Assembly: GCA_964489125.1 (NCBI GenBank)
Contig: CAZAXY010000069.1
Location: forward strand, 1 to 20,908
Direction: 5' to 3'
DNA from: GYS-P2D sp964489125
GTDB lineage: Bacteria > Bacteroidota > Bacteroidia > Chitinophagales > Saprospiraceae
DNA length: 20,908 nt
Shown here piece by piece: positions 8,627 to 16,068 of the stretch; position 1 is the first letter of the stretch; each line of letters starts with the position of its first letter. The notes below the pieces were generated by a model, which was not told the DNA's origin, did not search any database, and was given only the letters and a program-made list of their open reading frames with translations. The translations under genes were made by a program, and so were the position numbers.

Positions 8627-9817
8627 ATGCGTTTGAACTCTCTATGTGTGAAGAATCCCAAATCAGCAGAAACTACGCCATCTCATCAGTTGGCGATTCA
8701 TCCTACTTCATCATTCACCTTTGAGTCTGTGGAGTCCGCTGTGCACGCTTTTGAGCACCCTATGGAGAAACACCTCTATAGCAGATTTGGCAACCCGACT
8801 GTGGATGCTGTAGCACAAAAGATCGCAGACTTAGAGACTCATAATACTGGATATAATGATGGCTGGGGGGTGATGACCTCGTCAGGTATGTCGGCAATTA
8901 GCACAATGATGTTTGCAATCTTAAAGAAAGGGGATAAAATTTTGTCCCAAGCTAACTTGTATGGAGGTACCACTGAGGTCATTCAGAATTTTCTGCCTCA
9001 ATACGGCATTGATGTAGTATGGACTGATCTAAGTGATATAGACACTGTAAGCGATATGTTAGCATCTGATCCCAAAATTAAAATGATATATTTTGAGACT
9101 CCCTCCAATCCTGCTCTGGATTGTATTGACTTGTCTCAGATGGCTCGCCTCGCTAACACTTACAATGTGCTTACTGCTGTGGATAATTCATTTTGCTCTC
9201 CTGTGATACAACAACCTCTGAAGCACGGCATAGATTATGTGATCCACAGCACTACTAAGTATATCAATGGTCATGGTAATGGTATTTCTGGAATCATTGT
9301 TAGTCATGGGCTTGATCGTAAGAAGGCGGTATGGAGTGCCATGAAAATGATTGGTACTAATTGTAATGCGTGGGACGCCTGGCTTACTAATACAGGATTA
9401 AAAACTCTTGATCTACGTATGAGGGAACATAGTGCCAATGCTATGGCATTAGCCGAATTCCTGTCAAGCCATGCTAAGGTGTCTTCAGTCAATTATCTAG
9501 GATTATCTAACCATCAGAATCATGCTTTGGCATCACAACAGATGCGATATTTTGGGGGTATGATGTGTTTTGAGGTTATGGGTGGTGTAGAGGCAGGAAT
9601 TAGGTTTATGGATACCCAAACTATGGGAACACTAGCACCAACCATGGGAGATATAGATACACTGCTTATGCATCCGGCCTCGATGTCACATCGCAATATA
9701 GATCGTGAAATCAGAATCGCTCACGGTATCACTGATGGTCTTATCAGAGTATCTGTGGGTATCGAAGATGTACAAGATCTGATAGAAGATTTTGACAGAG
9801 CACTTAATACGATCTGA
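8627..9817 (+). CDS. PLP-dependent Cys/Met metabolism enzyme (methionine gamma-lyase / O-acetylhomoserine sulfhydrylase type)
   Basis: A 396-residue fold-type I PLP enzyme of the trans-sulfuration family, full length. Visible motifs: 'YSRFGNPTVD' (51-60, phosphate-binding Tyr and Arg), 'SSGMSAISTMMFAIL' (85-99), 'LYGGT' (111-115, ring-stacking Tyr112), 'ETPSNP' (157-162), 'AVDNSF' (184-189, Asp186 to the pyridine nitrogen) and 'HSTTKYINGHG' (207-217, Schiff-base Lys211). The C-terminus has 'LIRVSVGIEDVQDLIEDF'. Family members handle C-S bonds of homocysteine, cystathionine, methionine or acyl-homoserine in the cytoplasm. Motifs do not separate lyase from sulfhydrylase. Its TGA stop directly abuts the stop codon of the convergent cupin gene. 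Confidence 0.9.
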   Translation: MRLNSLCVKNPKSAETTPSHQLAIHPTSSFTFESVESAVHAFEHPMEKHLYSRFGNPTVDAVAQKIADLETHNTGYNDGWGVMTSSGMSAISTMMFAILKKGDKILSQANLYGGTTEVIQNFLPQYGIDVVWTDLSDIDTVSDMLASDPKIKMIYFETPSNPALDCIDLSQMARLANTYNVLTAVDNSFCSPVIQQPLKHGIDYVIHSTTKYINGHGNGISGIIVSHGLDRKKAVWSAMKMIGTNCNAWDAWLTNTGLKTLDLRMREHSANAMALAEFLSSHAKVSSVNYLGLSNHQNHALASQQMRYFGGMMCFEVMGGVEAGIRFMDTQTMGTLAPTMGDIDTLLMHPASMSHRNIDREIRIAHGITDGLIRVSVGIEDVQDLIEDFDRALNTI

Positions 9818-10186
9818 TTAGATATCCTCTCGATGTACTCGCTCCAGACTAAATGCAGGCATACATATAGAGACATATTCACACTCCTGATCATACGGAT
9901 TGGAGTATTGCACCTTACATCCAGACTTGATCAACAAAGACTCACCAGCCCCGAGAATAACAGTCTCGGTATCATCAATGATGATCTGCTTCTGACCTCT
10001 GAAGACAAATGTGATCTCGTCAAACTCTGGTGTCTGAGGCGGTTCACCCCATCGAGCTGGAGCGATCATGTGAGCGACACTATAATCACCATCATGGATG
10101 CTGGCAAGGCCGAAGTGCTCACGGATGGTTTTACCGTCAGTTGTCGGAACTACAAATGGGGAGTTCTGCTTGATATATTTTGCCAT
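9818..10186 (-). CDS. Small cupin-domain protein
   Basis: A 122-residue single-domain protein with the cupin beta-barrel pattern: 'EFDEITFVFRGQKQIIID' (about 54-71), then 'LGAGESLLIKSGCKVQYSNP' and 'CEYVSICMPAFS'. The first cupin motif has Glu and Asp in place of the usual two histidines, so metal binding is uncertain. Such proteins act as small sugar or metabolite-binding enzymes, or as sensory or isomerase partners; the substrate cannot be read from sequence. It is divergent from the PfkB/symporter pair (69 bp between starts), which may mean joint control and a role in the same sugar pathway. It is convergent with the PLP enzyme gene, with no base between the two stop codons. Confidence 0.75.
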   Translation of the reverse strand: MAKYIKQNSPFVVPTTDGKTIREHFGLASIHDGDYSVAHMIAPARWGEPPQTPEFDEITFVFRGQKQIIIDDTETVILGAGESLLIKSGCKVQYSNPYDQECEYVSICMPAFSLERVHREDI

Positions 10187-10217
10187 GTCTCTAGAATTAC
10201 GAGTTCAATTTACTTAA

Positions 10218-10225
10218 TACTTTTG
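10218..10225 (+). promoter_or_regulatory. Possible -7 promoter element for the kinase/symporter pair
   Basis: TACTTTTG fits TAnnTTTG and lies 30 bp before the ATG at 10256, in the short gap between divergent genes. The matching -33 TTTG is not clear, so the call is weak. Confidence 0.3.
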
Positions 10226-10255
10226 GTTAGACTTTAGTACAATCTTAGACTGTTT

Positions 10256-11119
10256 ATGACTGCTACAAAGAAATATCTGCCAGAATTATTGTGCATAGGA
10301 CATATGTGTCACGATAGAATAGAAGGAGGTCATAGATTGGGCGGCACCGCATCATATATCAGTATGATGAGTGCGCATTTAGGGGTGCATACCGTCTTGA
10401 TAACTAGTGTTGGTGAAGATTTTAAGTATTGGCATAGAATCCATGACTCCTCCATTCAAACTCATAACGTCATTGCCAAACTAACAACTGAGTTTGAGAA
10501 TATTTATACAGATAATGGTCGAAAACAATTTATGCATAAACGAGCACGAACTATTGGTGCGCAGGACATTCCTGATGAGCTGAGGCAAATACCAATTGTC
10601 AAACTGTGTTTGATTGCTGATGAGCTTGATTCAACTGTTGTACCGCTGTTTGCTGATGCTTTTGTTGCGGCCTCGATTCAGGGGTGGTTGCGACAGAAAG
10701 ATCCAGAATCAGGATTGATTACGTCTAAGGGCCTTGATTATCAGTTGTTAGCAGGTATTGATATGGTTTTTTTGAGTTTAGATGATATAGATGGTGATCG
10801 GTCTGAGCTAGATAAACTGTGTAAGGCTGTTGATACCGTCATCGTAACAAATGGATTAAACCCTGTTCTTATCTACCGTGATAAAGCCGTCCTGGAGATG
10901 CCAGTCTTTCCAGTAACTGAGCTAGACCCAACTGGTGCTGGCGATGTTTTTGCAGCAAGTTTCCTGGTACATTATCAACGTACCCAAAGTCTCTTGCTCG
11001 CAGGAGCTTATGCTCATAGCGCGGCATCCTATGTAGTTGAGCATCATGGGATATATCTACCTCCAGTTGCTGATATTGAGTCGAGATATGCGTCTTACCT
11101 CAATCAATTCCTATCTTAA
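10256..11119 (+). CDS. PfkB-family carbohydrate kinase
   Basis: A 287-residue ribokinase-like kinase. The N-terminal 'CIGHMCHDRIEGGHRLGGTASYISMMSAHLG' segment (about 12-42) holds the substrate-binding Gly-Gly loop. Residues 224-230 'DPTGAGD' form the PfkB signature 2 with catalytic base Asp230 and the anion hole, followed by 'VFAASFL'. It would phosphorylate a sugar, polyol or nucleoside hydroxyl with ATP in the cytoplasm. It is slightly shorter than most ribokinases (about 300 residues) and seems to have a small lid, closer to inositol or nucleoside-type members; the substrate is not determined. The symporter gene begins 16 bp after its stop, so the two are very likely co-transcribed and import and then trap the same substrate. 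Confidence 0.85.
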   Translation: MTATKKYLPELLCIGHMCHDRIEGGHRLGGTASYISMMSAHLGVHTVLITSVGEDFKYWHRIHDSSIQTHNVIAKLTTEFENIYTDNGRKQFMHKRARTIGAQDIPDELRQIPIVKLCLIADELDSTVVPLFADAFVAASIQGWLRQKDPESGLITSKGLDYQLLAGIDMVFLSLDDIDGDRSELDKLCKAVDTVIVTNGLNPVLIYRDKAVLEMPVFPVTELDPTGAGDVFAASFLVHYQRTQSLLLAGAYAHSAASYVVEHHGIYLPPVADIESRYASYLNQFLS

Positions 11120-11135
11120 AGATCAAACTTCGACT

Positions 11136-12743
11136 ATGTTGATACAGATGTTGAGCTTTCTGTTGTTTACTGTTTTGGTGGCTGGTGTTTCTGTTTGGCA
11201 GATGCGCAAATCTCAGCTTAATAGCAAGGATGGTTATTTCTTAGGGGGGCGCAGCCTCACAGGCATTGTAATTGCAGGCTCGATGTTGCTCACCAATATA
11301 TCTACAGAGCATCTGATTGGCATGAATGGATCGGCATATAAGAATGGAGCGATCATCATTGCCTGGGAGGTTACTTCTGCATTGGCACTCATCGTCGGAG
11401 CGCTTTATTTTGCCCCCAGATATCTCAAGATGGGCTTGACTACAATACCGGAATATTTAGAAAGACGGTTTGATGGTATGATCCGAGGTCTGGTAGCCTT
11501 ACTGCTCATCATATCATTCGTTACGACGTTGCTACCTATTGTGCTTTATACTGGTGCCCTCAATATTGAGAGTCTATTTGAGATTTCTGAATTGCTTGAT
11601 ATAACTCAGACTCAAGGGATCTGGCTTACAGTCGTATTGGTAGGGTCATTGGGTGCTGTATACGCTATTTTTGGTGGCCTGAAGTTGGTGGCCTATACCG
11701 ATACGATTAATGGATTCGGGCTGCTTGTAGCAGGATTAGCAGTACCTATTATTGCCTTGATGGAGATTGGAGGTGGTTCTATGATTTCTGGCATGCACCA
11801 TGTATTTGCTCATGCCCCTGAGAAGTTCCAGCTGATCTCTGACGAGCCATCAGTTGGACCAGGTAGCCGACAGGCTATCCTTCCATTCAGTGTGTTATTT
11901 ACAGGCTTAATCATCAATCAGATCTATTTTTGGACGATGCATCAATCTATAATACAGCGAGTATTAGGTGCAGTAAGCTTAAAAGAAGCTCAGAAAGGTT
12001 TGCTCTATACTGGAGCCCTTAAAATATTGATACCCTTGGTAATTGTGCTTCCTGGCTTGATAGGATACTACTACTTTGGGGATCGTCTCTATGATAGCCC
12101 AGACCTAGTCTATCCACATCTCGTTAAGAAGGTTTTGCCGACATGGATGACAGGATTTTTTGTTGCGGTTATTGTGGGTGCTATCCTGAGCACCTTCAAC
12201 AGCGCATTGAACAGTGCTGCCACGGTGTTTAGTGTAGATTTTTATCAGCGCTATATTAATCAGGAGGTAGCTGAGTCGAGGTTGGTTTTCTTTGGGCGTT
12301 TATGTTCATTTGTATTAGCCGTTTTTGCGATAGGCATTGCTCCATATATAGCGCATGCGCCAGATGGTCTGTATCAACTGCTCCAACAGCTCAATGGTAT
12401 ATTTTTCATTCCTATTGCTTCTGTGATTATTGCTGGATTTTTTATGCCTCAGGTATCGGCAGCAGGAGCTATGGCAGGACTATTATTTGGTTTGTTATTC
12501 TATATTCTGATGTACTTCGTATTGGCCGTAGATATTCATTTTGTACATATATGGGGCATAGAGTTTGTCCTTAATATGGTGGTGATGATTGGAGTATCTA
12601 AACTATATCCAGTCCAAGAGCCATTCAAGATACAAGATGTAGGAGTGGTCGCGCTTGTTCCTTGGCGACATGCTAAGACCATGAGTGTCATCCTCGTTTT
12701 TATTACCCTTGCGATCTACTTTTTGGCAGCCAGCATAATATAG
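11136..12743 (+). CDS. SSS (SLC5) family sodium/solute symporter
   Basis: A 535-residue polytopic membrane protein with about 13-14 hydrophobic helices. Family motifs visible: 'DGYFLGGRSLTGIVIAGSMLLTNISTEHLIGMNGSAY' near the N-terminus, 'GLTTIPEYLERRFD', 'GGLKLVAYTDTINGFGLLVAGL', 'NQIYFWTMHQSIIQRVLGA' and 'VGAILSTFNSALNSAATVFSVDFYQRY', which contains the sodium-site serines. Length and the 'WTMHQSIIQR' segment fit the sugar-transporting SglT/YidK branch. An in-frame ATG at 11037 lies inside the kinase gene and adds a polar lead without homology, so 11136 is chosen. Preceded by the PfkB kinase: together a sodium-driven sugar uptake and phosphorylation unit. Confidence 0.88.
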   Translation: MLIQMLSFLLFTVLVAGVSVWQMRKSQLNSKDGYFLGGRSLTGIVIAGSMLLTNISTEHLIGMNGSAYKNGAIIIAWEVTSALALIVGALYFAPRYLKMGLTTIPEYLERRFDGMIRGLVALLLIISFVTTLLPIVLYTGALNIESLFEISELLDITQTQGIWLTVVLVGSLGAVYAIFGGLKLVAYTDTINGFGLLVAGLAVPIIALMEIGGGSMISGMHHVFAHAPEKFQLISDEPSVGPGSRQAILPFSVLFTGLIINQIYFWTMHQSIIQRVLGAVSLKEAQKGLLYTGALKILIPLVIVLPGLIGYYYFGDRLYDSPDLVYPHLVKKVLPTWMTGFFVAVIVGAILSTFNSALNSAATVFSVDFYQRYINQEVAESRLVFFGRLCSFVLAVFAIGIAPYIAHAPDGLYQLLQQLNGIFFIPIASVIIAGFFMPQVSAAGAMAGLLFGLLFYILMYFVLAVDIHFVHIWGIEFVLNMVVMIGVSKLYPVQEPFKIQDVGVVALVPWRHAKTMSVILVFITLAIYFLAASII

Positions 12744-12826
12744 CTTTATGTGCTGAAGTCGAAGCTTTTCTTGCAACGAGGATTCTTATGGTTGTCTTAA
12801 TTTAATAATATACATTGAGTATTAAG

Positions 12827-13666
12827 ATGATTTTGCCGAAAGTATTCTATCTGCAATTGGAGACATGCCAAGCCGTCTATAAATCATCACTAACCGGCTT
12901 TGCCACGGGTAGTTTCGGAACTGTCTTTGCGCACTTGGGAGGGCACGAGTTTTCTCAATCTTTGATCGGGACAGCTGCTGGCGGTGCGGTTGGAGGGGCC
13001 TTTGGAGCTTTAATAACAGACTCAAATGTTTTAGAGGGCGCCTCTCGTGGCCTTGTCATAGCTTTGGTAAATGATGCTATGCATTCCGCATTTGAGCAAA
13101 ATAAGCAACCAGATCCCCCTGTGGCTAAAAGTTTGGTTTTGAAAGTAGAAGTCACATCACCACATGATGGTTCTGTGGCTACTCATTATATAACAGAGGC
13201 ATTTGGGGCAGTTGGCTCAGCTGCCACTATAGGATCATATGTCTTATCCGATGGCAATAAATATTTGGCGTTTAATCAGGTGACTGGGAAATTTAAGTAT
13301 ATCTCGAAAGGTGCTTTGATTAATAACATATATATAGATCTATTGTGCATACTTGATAAAATGGAGAAATGTAATTTCAAATTTATAAATGTGTCAAGTT
13401 TTAAGTCGAATTTATTGGTTCCGTCATATAAGAAGAATAAGCTTAGGGATTTGAAAGAATACATAGACTTGTTGTTAGAAATGTCTCTAGATCAAAGTAT
13501 GCCTCAAGATGAGGAGTTAGCCAAATTAAGAAGCAAATATTCAAAAAAGAATAAAAGAACAATTGATAGAATAATTCGCGATGATAAGGTAATAAATGAA
13601 GGTGAGTATAGATTAATAATCGAACTTTTGAATGATACTAATCATATTTTACTACAGAAGAAGTAA
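12827..13666 (+). CDS. Orphan C-terminal piece of an RHS/polymorphic-toxin-like protein
   Basis: A 279-residue reading frame (a TTG at 12815 would add four residues). Residues about 20-85 are Gly/Ala-rich ('GFATGSFGTVFAHLGGHEF', 'GTAAGGAVGGAFGALITD', 'GASRGLVIALVNDAMHSAF'). This pattern is seen where RHS or similar polymorphic toxins pass from the repeat core to the variable toxin tip. The rest (90-279) is Lys/Ile-rich, unrecognised and encoded by much more AT-rich DNA than the neighbouring genes. No YD repeats, no signal peptide and no secretion domain precede it, and no immunity gene is evident after it. Most likely a decayed or displaced cassette; alternatively a small hypothetical protein. 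The toxin idea is inference from composition. Confidence 0.45.
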   Translation: MILPKVFYLQLETCQAVYKSSLTGFATGSFGTVFAHLGGHEFSQSLIGTAAGGAVGGAFGALITDSNVLEGASRGLVIALVNDAMHSAFEQNKQPDPPVAKSLVLKVEVTSPHDGSVATHYITEAFGAVGSAATIGSYVLSDGNKYLAFNQVTGKFKYISKGALINNIYIDLLCILDKMEKCNFKFINVSSFKSNLLVPSYKKNKLRDLKEYIDLLLEMSLDQSMPQDEELAKLRSKYSKKNKRTIDRIIRDDKVINEGEYRLIIELLNDTNHILLQKK

Positions 13667-13990
13667 AATCTCTGAACATAATATTATTGCGTTTTGAAAG
13701 CTTTGGAAATACTGAATAGAGCACATAGGCTCACGGTAAGGTTCCTCAGTTCGGTGTAGGCTGGAGCCGGCTGAGCCCTCAGTTCGGTGTAGGAGCCCTA
13801 CTGGTTACACGCAAAATCAGGTTTGATTTAGATGATATCCTTAGTTCGGTGTAGACTACGTTGTTCGTTGCGTGAACTAAGTCGTTATGCGAAGCGTTTC
13901 GCTACGCATGTGATATATCTATTATTCACCAAGATTTACTACGCTGTTTGTAGCATGAAATTCAATCTTTATTAATTGACTACTCAACCG

Positions 13991-14053
13991 CTATTCTAAG
14001 TCTGGAGCCCCCGCTATGTGACTATCGCTGTTCGAATGACTGTGTCTTCGAAC
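13991..14053 (+). repeat. Composite REP-like unit 1 (core B + hairpin A)
   Basis: CTATTCTAAGTCTG (13991-14004) is followed after 25 bp by a hairpin at 14030-14053: arms GTTCGAA/TTCGAAC, one bulged T, inner stem GAC/GTC, loop TGT. The same B-A order and spacing recurs three more times in the window. Confidence 0.7.
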
Positions 14054-14173
14054 TAATATGAAAGCAGAACAAGAGTAATATCGCCGCTGTTCGAGTGTCT
14101 CTGACCCCCCGTTCGGCGTAGGCTGTGCCTGCGTCTAAGTGTTGTCAAGATTTTCCTCTTGAATACTAATTGA

Positions 14174-14228
14174 CTATCCTAAGTCTGTAACCACGACTGT
14201 TTGAATCCATTACGCTATCCTAAGTCTG
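14174..14228 (+). repeat. Two solitary CTATCCTAAGTCTG cores
   Basis: Exact copies of the 14-nt core at 14174-14187 and 14215-14228, 41 bp apart. Between them 'ctgtttgaat' may be the eroded left arm of an A hairpin. Confidence 0.6.
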
Positions 14229-14248
14229 TAGCCACAGCATAATCTCCG

Positions 14249-14331
14249 CTATCCTAAGTCTGCTGCCACGGCAATTACAATTTTTGCTGCTCGAGTGTCC
14301 CCTCCTACGGCGGACAGGTCCGACCTCGAGC
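14249..14331 (+). repeat. Composite REP-like unit 2, left end of transposase element A
   Basis: Core B at 14249-14262, then after 26 bp a hairpin at 14289-14331 with arms GCTCGAG/CTCGAGC, bulged T, inner GTC/GAC and a 22-nt loop rich in C and G. The outer arm carries a compensated T-A to C-G change relative to other copies. The hairpin ends 55 bp before the transposase ATG. Confidence 0.7.
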
Positions 14332-14386
14332 CCATATTAGATTACCCACAACACAGTTGACTTCGAGAATATTATCTTAGAAGCAT

Positions 14387-14980
14387 ATGTCAGATAGAGG
14401 TGGATATATTATATCAGATCAATACGAGACACATTTCCTGACACTGACCATAGTTGGCTGGGTTGACTTATTTAGTCGAAAGGAATGTCGAGATATTATT
14501 ATCGAATCATTCAAGTATTGTCAAGTGAATAAGGGCTTGATCATCAATGCATATGTCATTATGTCCAGTCATATACATATGGTCGTGGCTGCTGATGCGG
14601 AATCAGACGGCCTATCTTCTATAATACGGGATATGAAAAAATATACAGCGAAAGGGCTATTGAAGTGGATAATGGAAAGTAATCGTGAAAGTTGAAAAGA
14701 ATGGTTAGAAGTAATCTTCAAGTACCATGCTAAGTACAACAGTAACAACAAGGAATATCAGCTATGGAAACAAGGCAATAATCCTAAAGTTTGTCTTCAT
14801 CCACGATTTACCGCTCAAAAGATTAATTATATACATAATAATCCTGTTGTAGCAGGAATTGTGAGTAACCCTGCAGATTACGTATACAGTAGTGCTAAGA
14901 ATTATATTTATTCAGAAGATGTGTTGATGGACGTTCAAATAGTTGATTTTGGTGTCGAGCAAGGATATATAATGACTTAG
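14387..14980 (+). pseudogene. Y1/RAYT-type transposase A, interrupted by in-frame TGA
   Basis: The frame encodes 197 positions with one stop, TGA at 14693-14695 (codon 103). The N-terminal part ends '..NRES' and holds the HUH motif 'SHIHMV' (His62, His64) of single-stranded-DNA transposases. After the TGA the frame continues cleanly with 'KEWLEVIFKYHAK', 'YQLWKQGNNP' and 'KINYIHNNPVVAGIV', where Tyr148 is the likely nucleophile by comparison with REP-associated transposases, then 'PADYVYSSAKNY' to a TAG at 14978. Without readthrough the product has the HUH half but not the tyrosine half and should be inactive. Related Bacteroidota proteins appear to have Arg here, so a CGA or AGA to TGA change is the simplest origin. 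The 102-residue upper part could still be made. Confidence 0.8.
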
Positions 14981-14992
14981 ATTGTAATACTG

Positions 14993-15015
14993 CTTTGAAG
15001 TTGCAAACTTCAGAG
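14993..15015 (+). repeat. Right-end palindrome of element A
   Basis: CTTTGAAGTT and AACTTCAGAG form a 10-bp stem (one G-T pair) around a GCA loop, starting 12 bp after the transposase stop codon. It may act both as transposase recognition site and terminator. Confidence 0.7.
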
Positions 15016-15034
15016 AGCGAGTGGAATAATAGTG

Positions 15035-15057
15035 CTCTGAAGTTACAAACTTCAGAG
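15035..15057 (+). repeat. Second, solitary right-end palindrome
   Basis: CTCTGAAGTT and AACTTCAGAG form a perfect 10-bp stem with loop ACA. It lies directly before the 5' fragment C, so it may be the scar of another element copy. Confidence 0.7.
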
Positions 15058-15069
15058 AGCGATGGCAAT

Positions 15070-15190
15070 GTTGACTTCGAGAATATTATCTTAGAAGCAT
15101 ATGTCAGATAGAGGCAGATATATTATATCAGATCAATACGAGACACATTTCCTTACACAGACTATAGTTGGTTGGGTTGATTTATTTAGC
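15070..15190 (+). pseudogene. 5' fragment of the RAYT-type transposase (copy C)
   Basis: A 31-bp leader identical to that of copy A is followed by an ATG at 15101 and 30 codons of the same transposase, ending abruptly at 15190, where a CGCTAT repeat core begins. Silent-site bases mostly match copy B (6 of 7 compared sites), and two changes alter residues (Gly6 to Arg, Leu20 to Gln). It is a decayed remnant with a mosaic origin. Confidence 0.75.
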
Positions 15191-15194
15191 CCTG

Positions 15195-15261
15195 CGCTAT
15201 CCTAAGTCTGTAATAGCGGCATAATCAACTGACCGCTGTTCGAATGACTGTGTCTTCGAAC
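15195..15261 (+). repeat. Composite REP-like unit 3
   Basis: Core B (15197-15210) sits in its own small hairpin, CGCTAT (15195-15200) with ATAGCG (15213-15218). After 27 bp from the core, hairpin A follows at 15238-15261 with arms GTTCGAA/TTCGAAC, the same 24 bases as at 14030. Confidence 0.7.
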
Positions 15262-15318
15262 TAATATGATTATTTATCGAAAGCCACTTTAGTTTTTATG
15301 TTTTGAAGGACGCCACCG

Positions 15319-15384
15319 CTCTCCTAAGTCTGTAACCACAGCATAAACAATCAAACCGCTGTTCGAGTGTCTCCGACCTCGAAC
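15319..15384 (+). repeat. Composite REP-like unit 4, left end of transposase element B
   Basis: Variant core CTCTCCTAAGTCTG (15319-15332), then after 28 bp hairpin A at 15361-15384: arms GTTCGAG/CTCGAAC, bulged T, inner GTC/GAC, loop TCC. It ends 55 bp before the transposase ATG at 15440, the same distance as in element A. Confidence 0.7.
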
Positions 15385-15439
15385 CCATATTAGATAACCT
15401 ACAACACTGTTCACTCAGAGAACATTATCTTAGATGCCT

Positions 15440-16033
15440 ATGTCAGATAGAGGCGGATATATTATATCAGATCAATACGAGACCCATTTCCTTACACTGA
15501 CTATAGTTGGTTGGGTTGATTTATTTAGCCGCAAGGAATGTCGAGATATTATTATAGAGTCATTCAAGTATTGTCAAGTGAATAAGGGCTTGATCATCAA
15601 TGCATATGTCATTATGTCCAGTCATATACATATGGTCGTGGCTGCTGATGCGGAATCAGACGGCCTATCTTCTATAATACGGGATATGAAAAAATATACA
15701 GCGAAAGGGCTATTGAAGTGGATAATGGAAAGTAATCGTGAAAGTTGAAAAGAATGGTTAGAAGTAATCTTCAAGTACCATGCTAAGTACAACAGTAACA
15801 ACAAGGAATATCAGCTATGGAAACAAGGCAATAATCCTAAAGTTTGTCTTCATCCACGATTTACCGCTCAAAAGATTAATTATATACATAATAATCCTGT
15901 TGTAGCAGGAATTGTGAGTAACCCTGCAGATTACGTGTACAGTAGTGCTAAGAATTATTTTGGTTCAGAAGATGTGCTGATGGACGTTCAAATAATTGAT
16001 TTTGGTGTCGAGCAAGGATATATAATGACTTAG
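15440..16033 (+). pseudogene. Y1/RAYT-type transposase B, interrupted by the same in-frame TGA
   Basis: Same frame as copy A: HUH motif His62/His64, TGA at codon 103 (15746-15748), clean continuation with candidate Tyr148, TAG at 16031-16033. A further in-frame ATG at 15434 would add two residues. Codons 1-40 differ from copy A at ten bases, all silent. Positions 15560-15936 (377 bp, including the TGA) are identical to copy A, and the last 30 codons differ again. This patchwork points to gene conversion carrying the stop codon between copies. Inactive unless the TGA is read through or the enzyme works as two pieces. Confidence 0.8.
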
Positions 16034-16045
16034 ATTGTAATACTG

Positions 16046-16068
16046 CTCTGAAGTTGCAAACTTCAGAG
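16046..16068 (+). repeat. Right-end palindrome of element B
   Basis: CTCTGAAGTT and AACTTCAGAG with loop GCA, a perfect 10-bp stem beginning 12 bp after the transposase stop codon. Confidence 0.7.

Larger units (their letters stand above)
13667..14386. repeat. Non-coding cluster of REP-like repeats ahead of transposase copy A
   Basis: No convincing gene in 720 bp. It holds four copies of a GTTCGGTGTAGG-type motif (near 13749, 13782, 13843 and 14111), four copies of the CTATCCTAAGTCTG core (13991, 14174, 14215, 14249) and three GTTCGAG/GTTCGAA hairpins or half-hairpins (14030, 14089, 14289). An 8-bp inverted repeat CTTAGTTC/GAACTAAG spans 13840-13881. The motifs are broken and intermixed, as expected from repeated insertion and decay of small non-autonomous palindromic elements. 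Confidence 0.7.
14289..15023 (+). mobile_element. IS200/RAYT-like element A
   Basis: The unit runs from the left bulged hairpin (14289-14331) through the interrupted transposase gene to the right-end palindrome (14993-15015). From the end of the left hairpin it aligns base for base, without indels, to element B at an offset of 1053, and the match ends at 15023/16076. Single ORF, subterminal hairpins and no terminal inverted repeats resemble the IS200/IS605 plan. Termini were inferred only from the limits of similarity. Confidence 0.6.

Noticed and set aside
9833..10237. 134-residue plus-strand frame opposite the cupin gene
   Set aside because: The cupin protein has clear family motifs on the other strand; this frame shows no domain pattern.
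11037..11135. Upstream ATG of the symporter, overlapping the kinase gene
   Set aside because: The added 33 residues do not look like an SSS N-terminus and overlap the conserved kinase end.
14693..14695. Genome-wide reassignment of TGA to an amino acid
   Set aside because: TGA ends the well-defined PLP enzyme gene at 9815-9817, exactly where family length predicts, so TGA acts as a stop in this genome.
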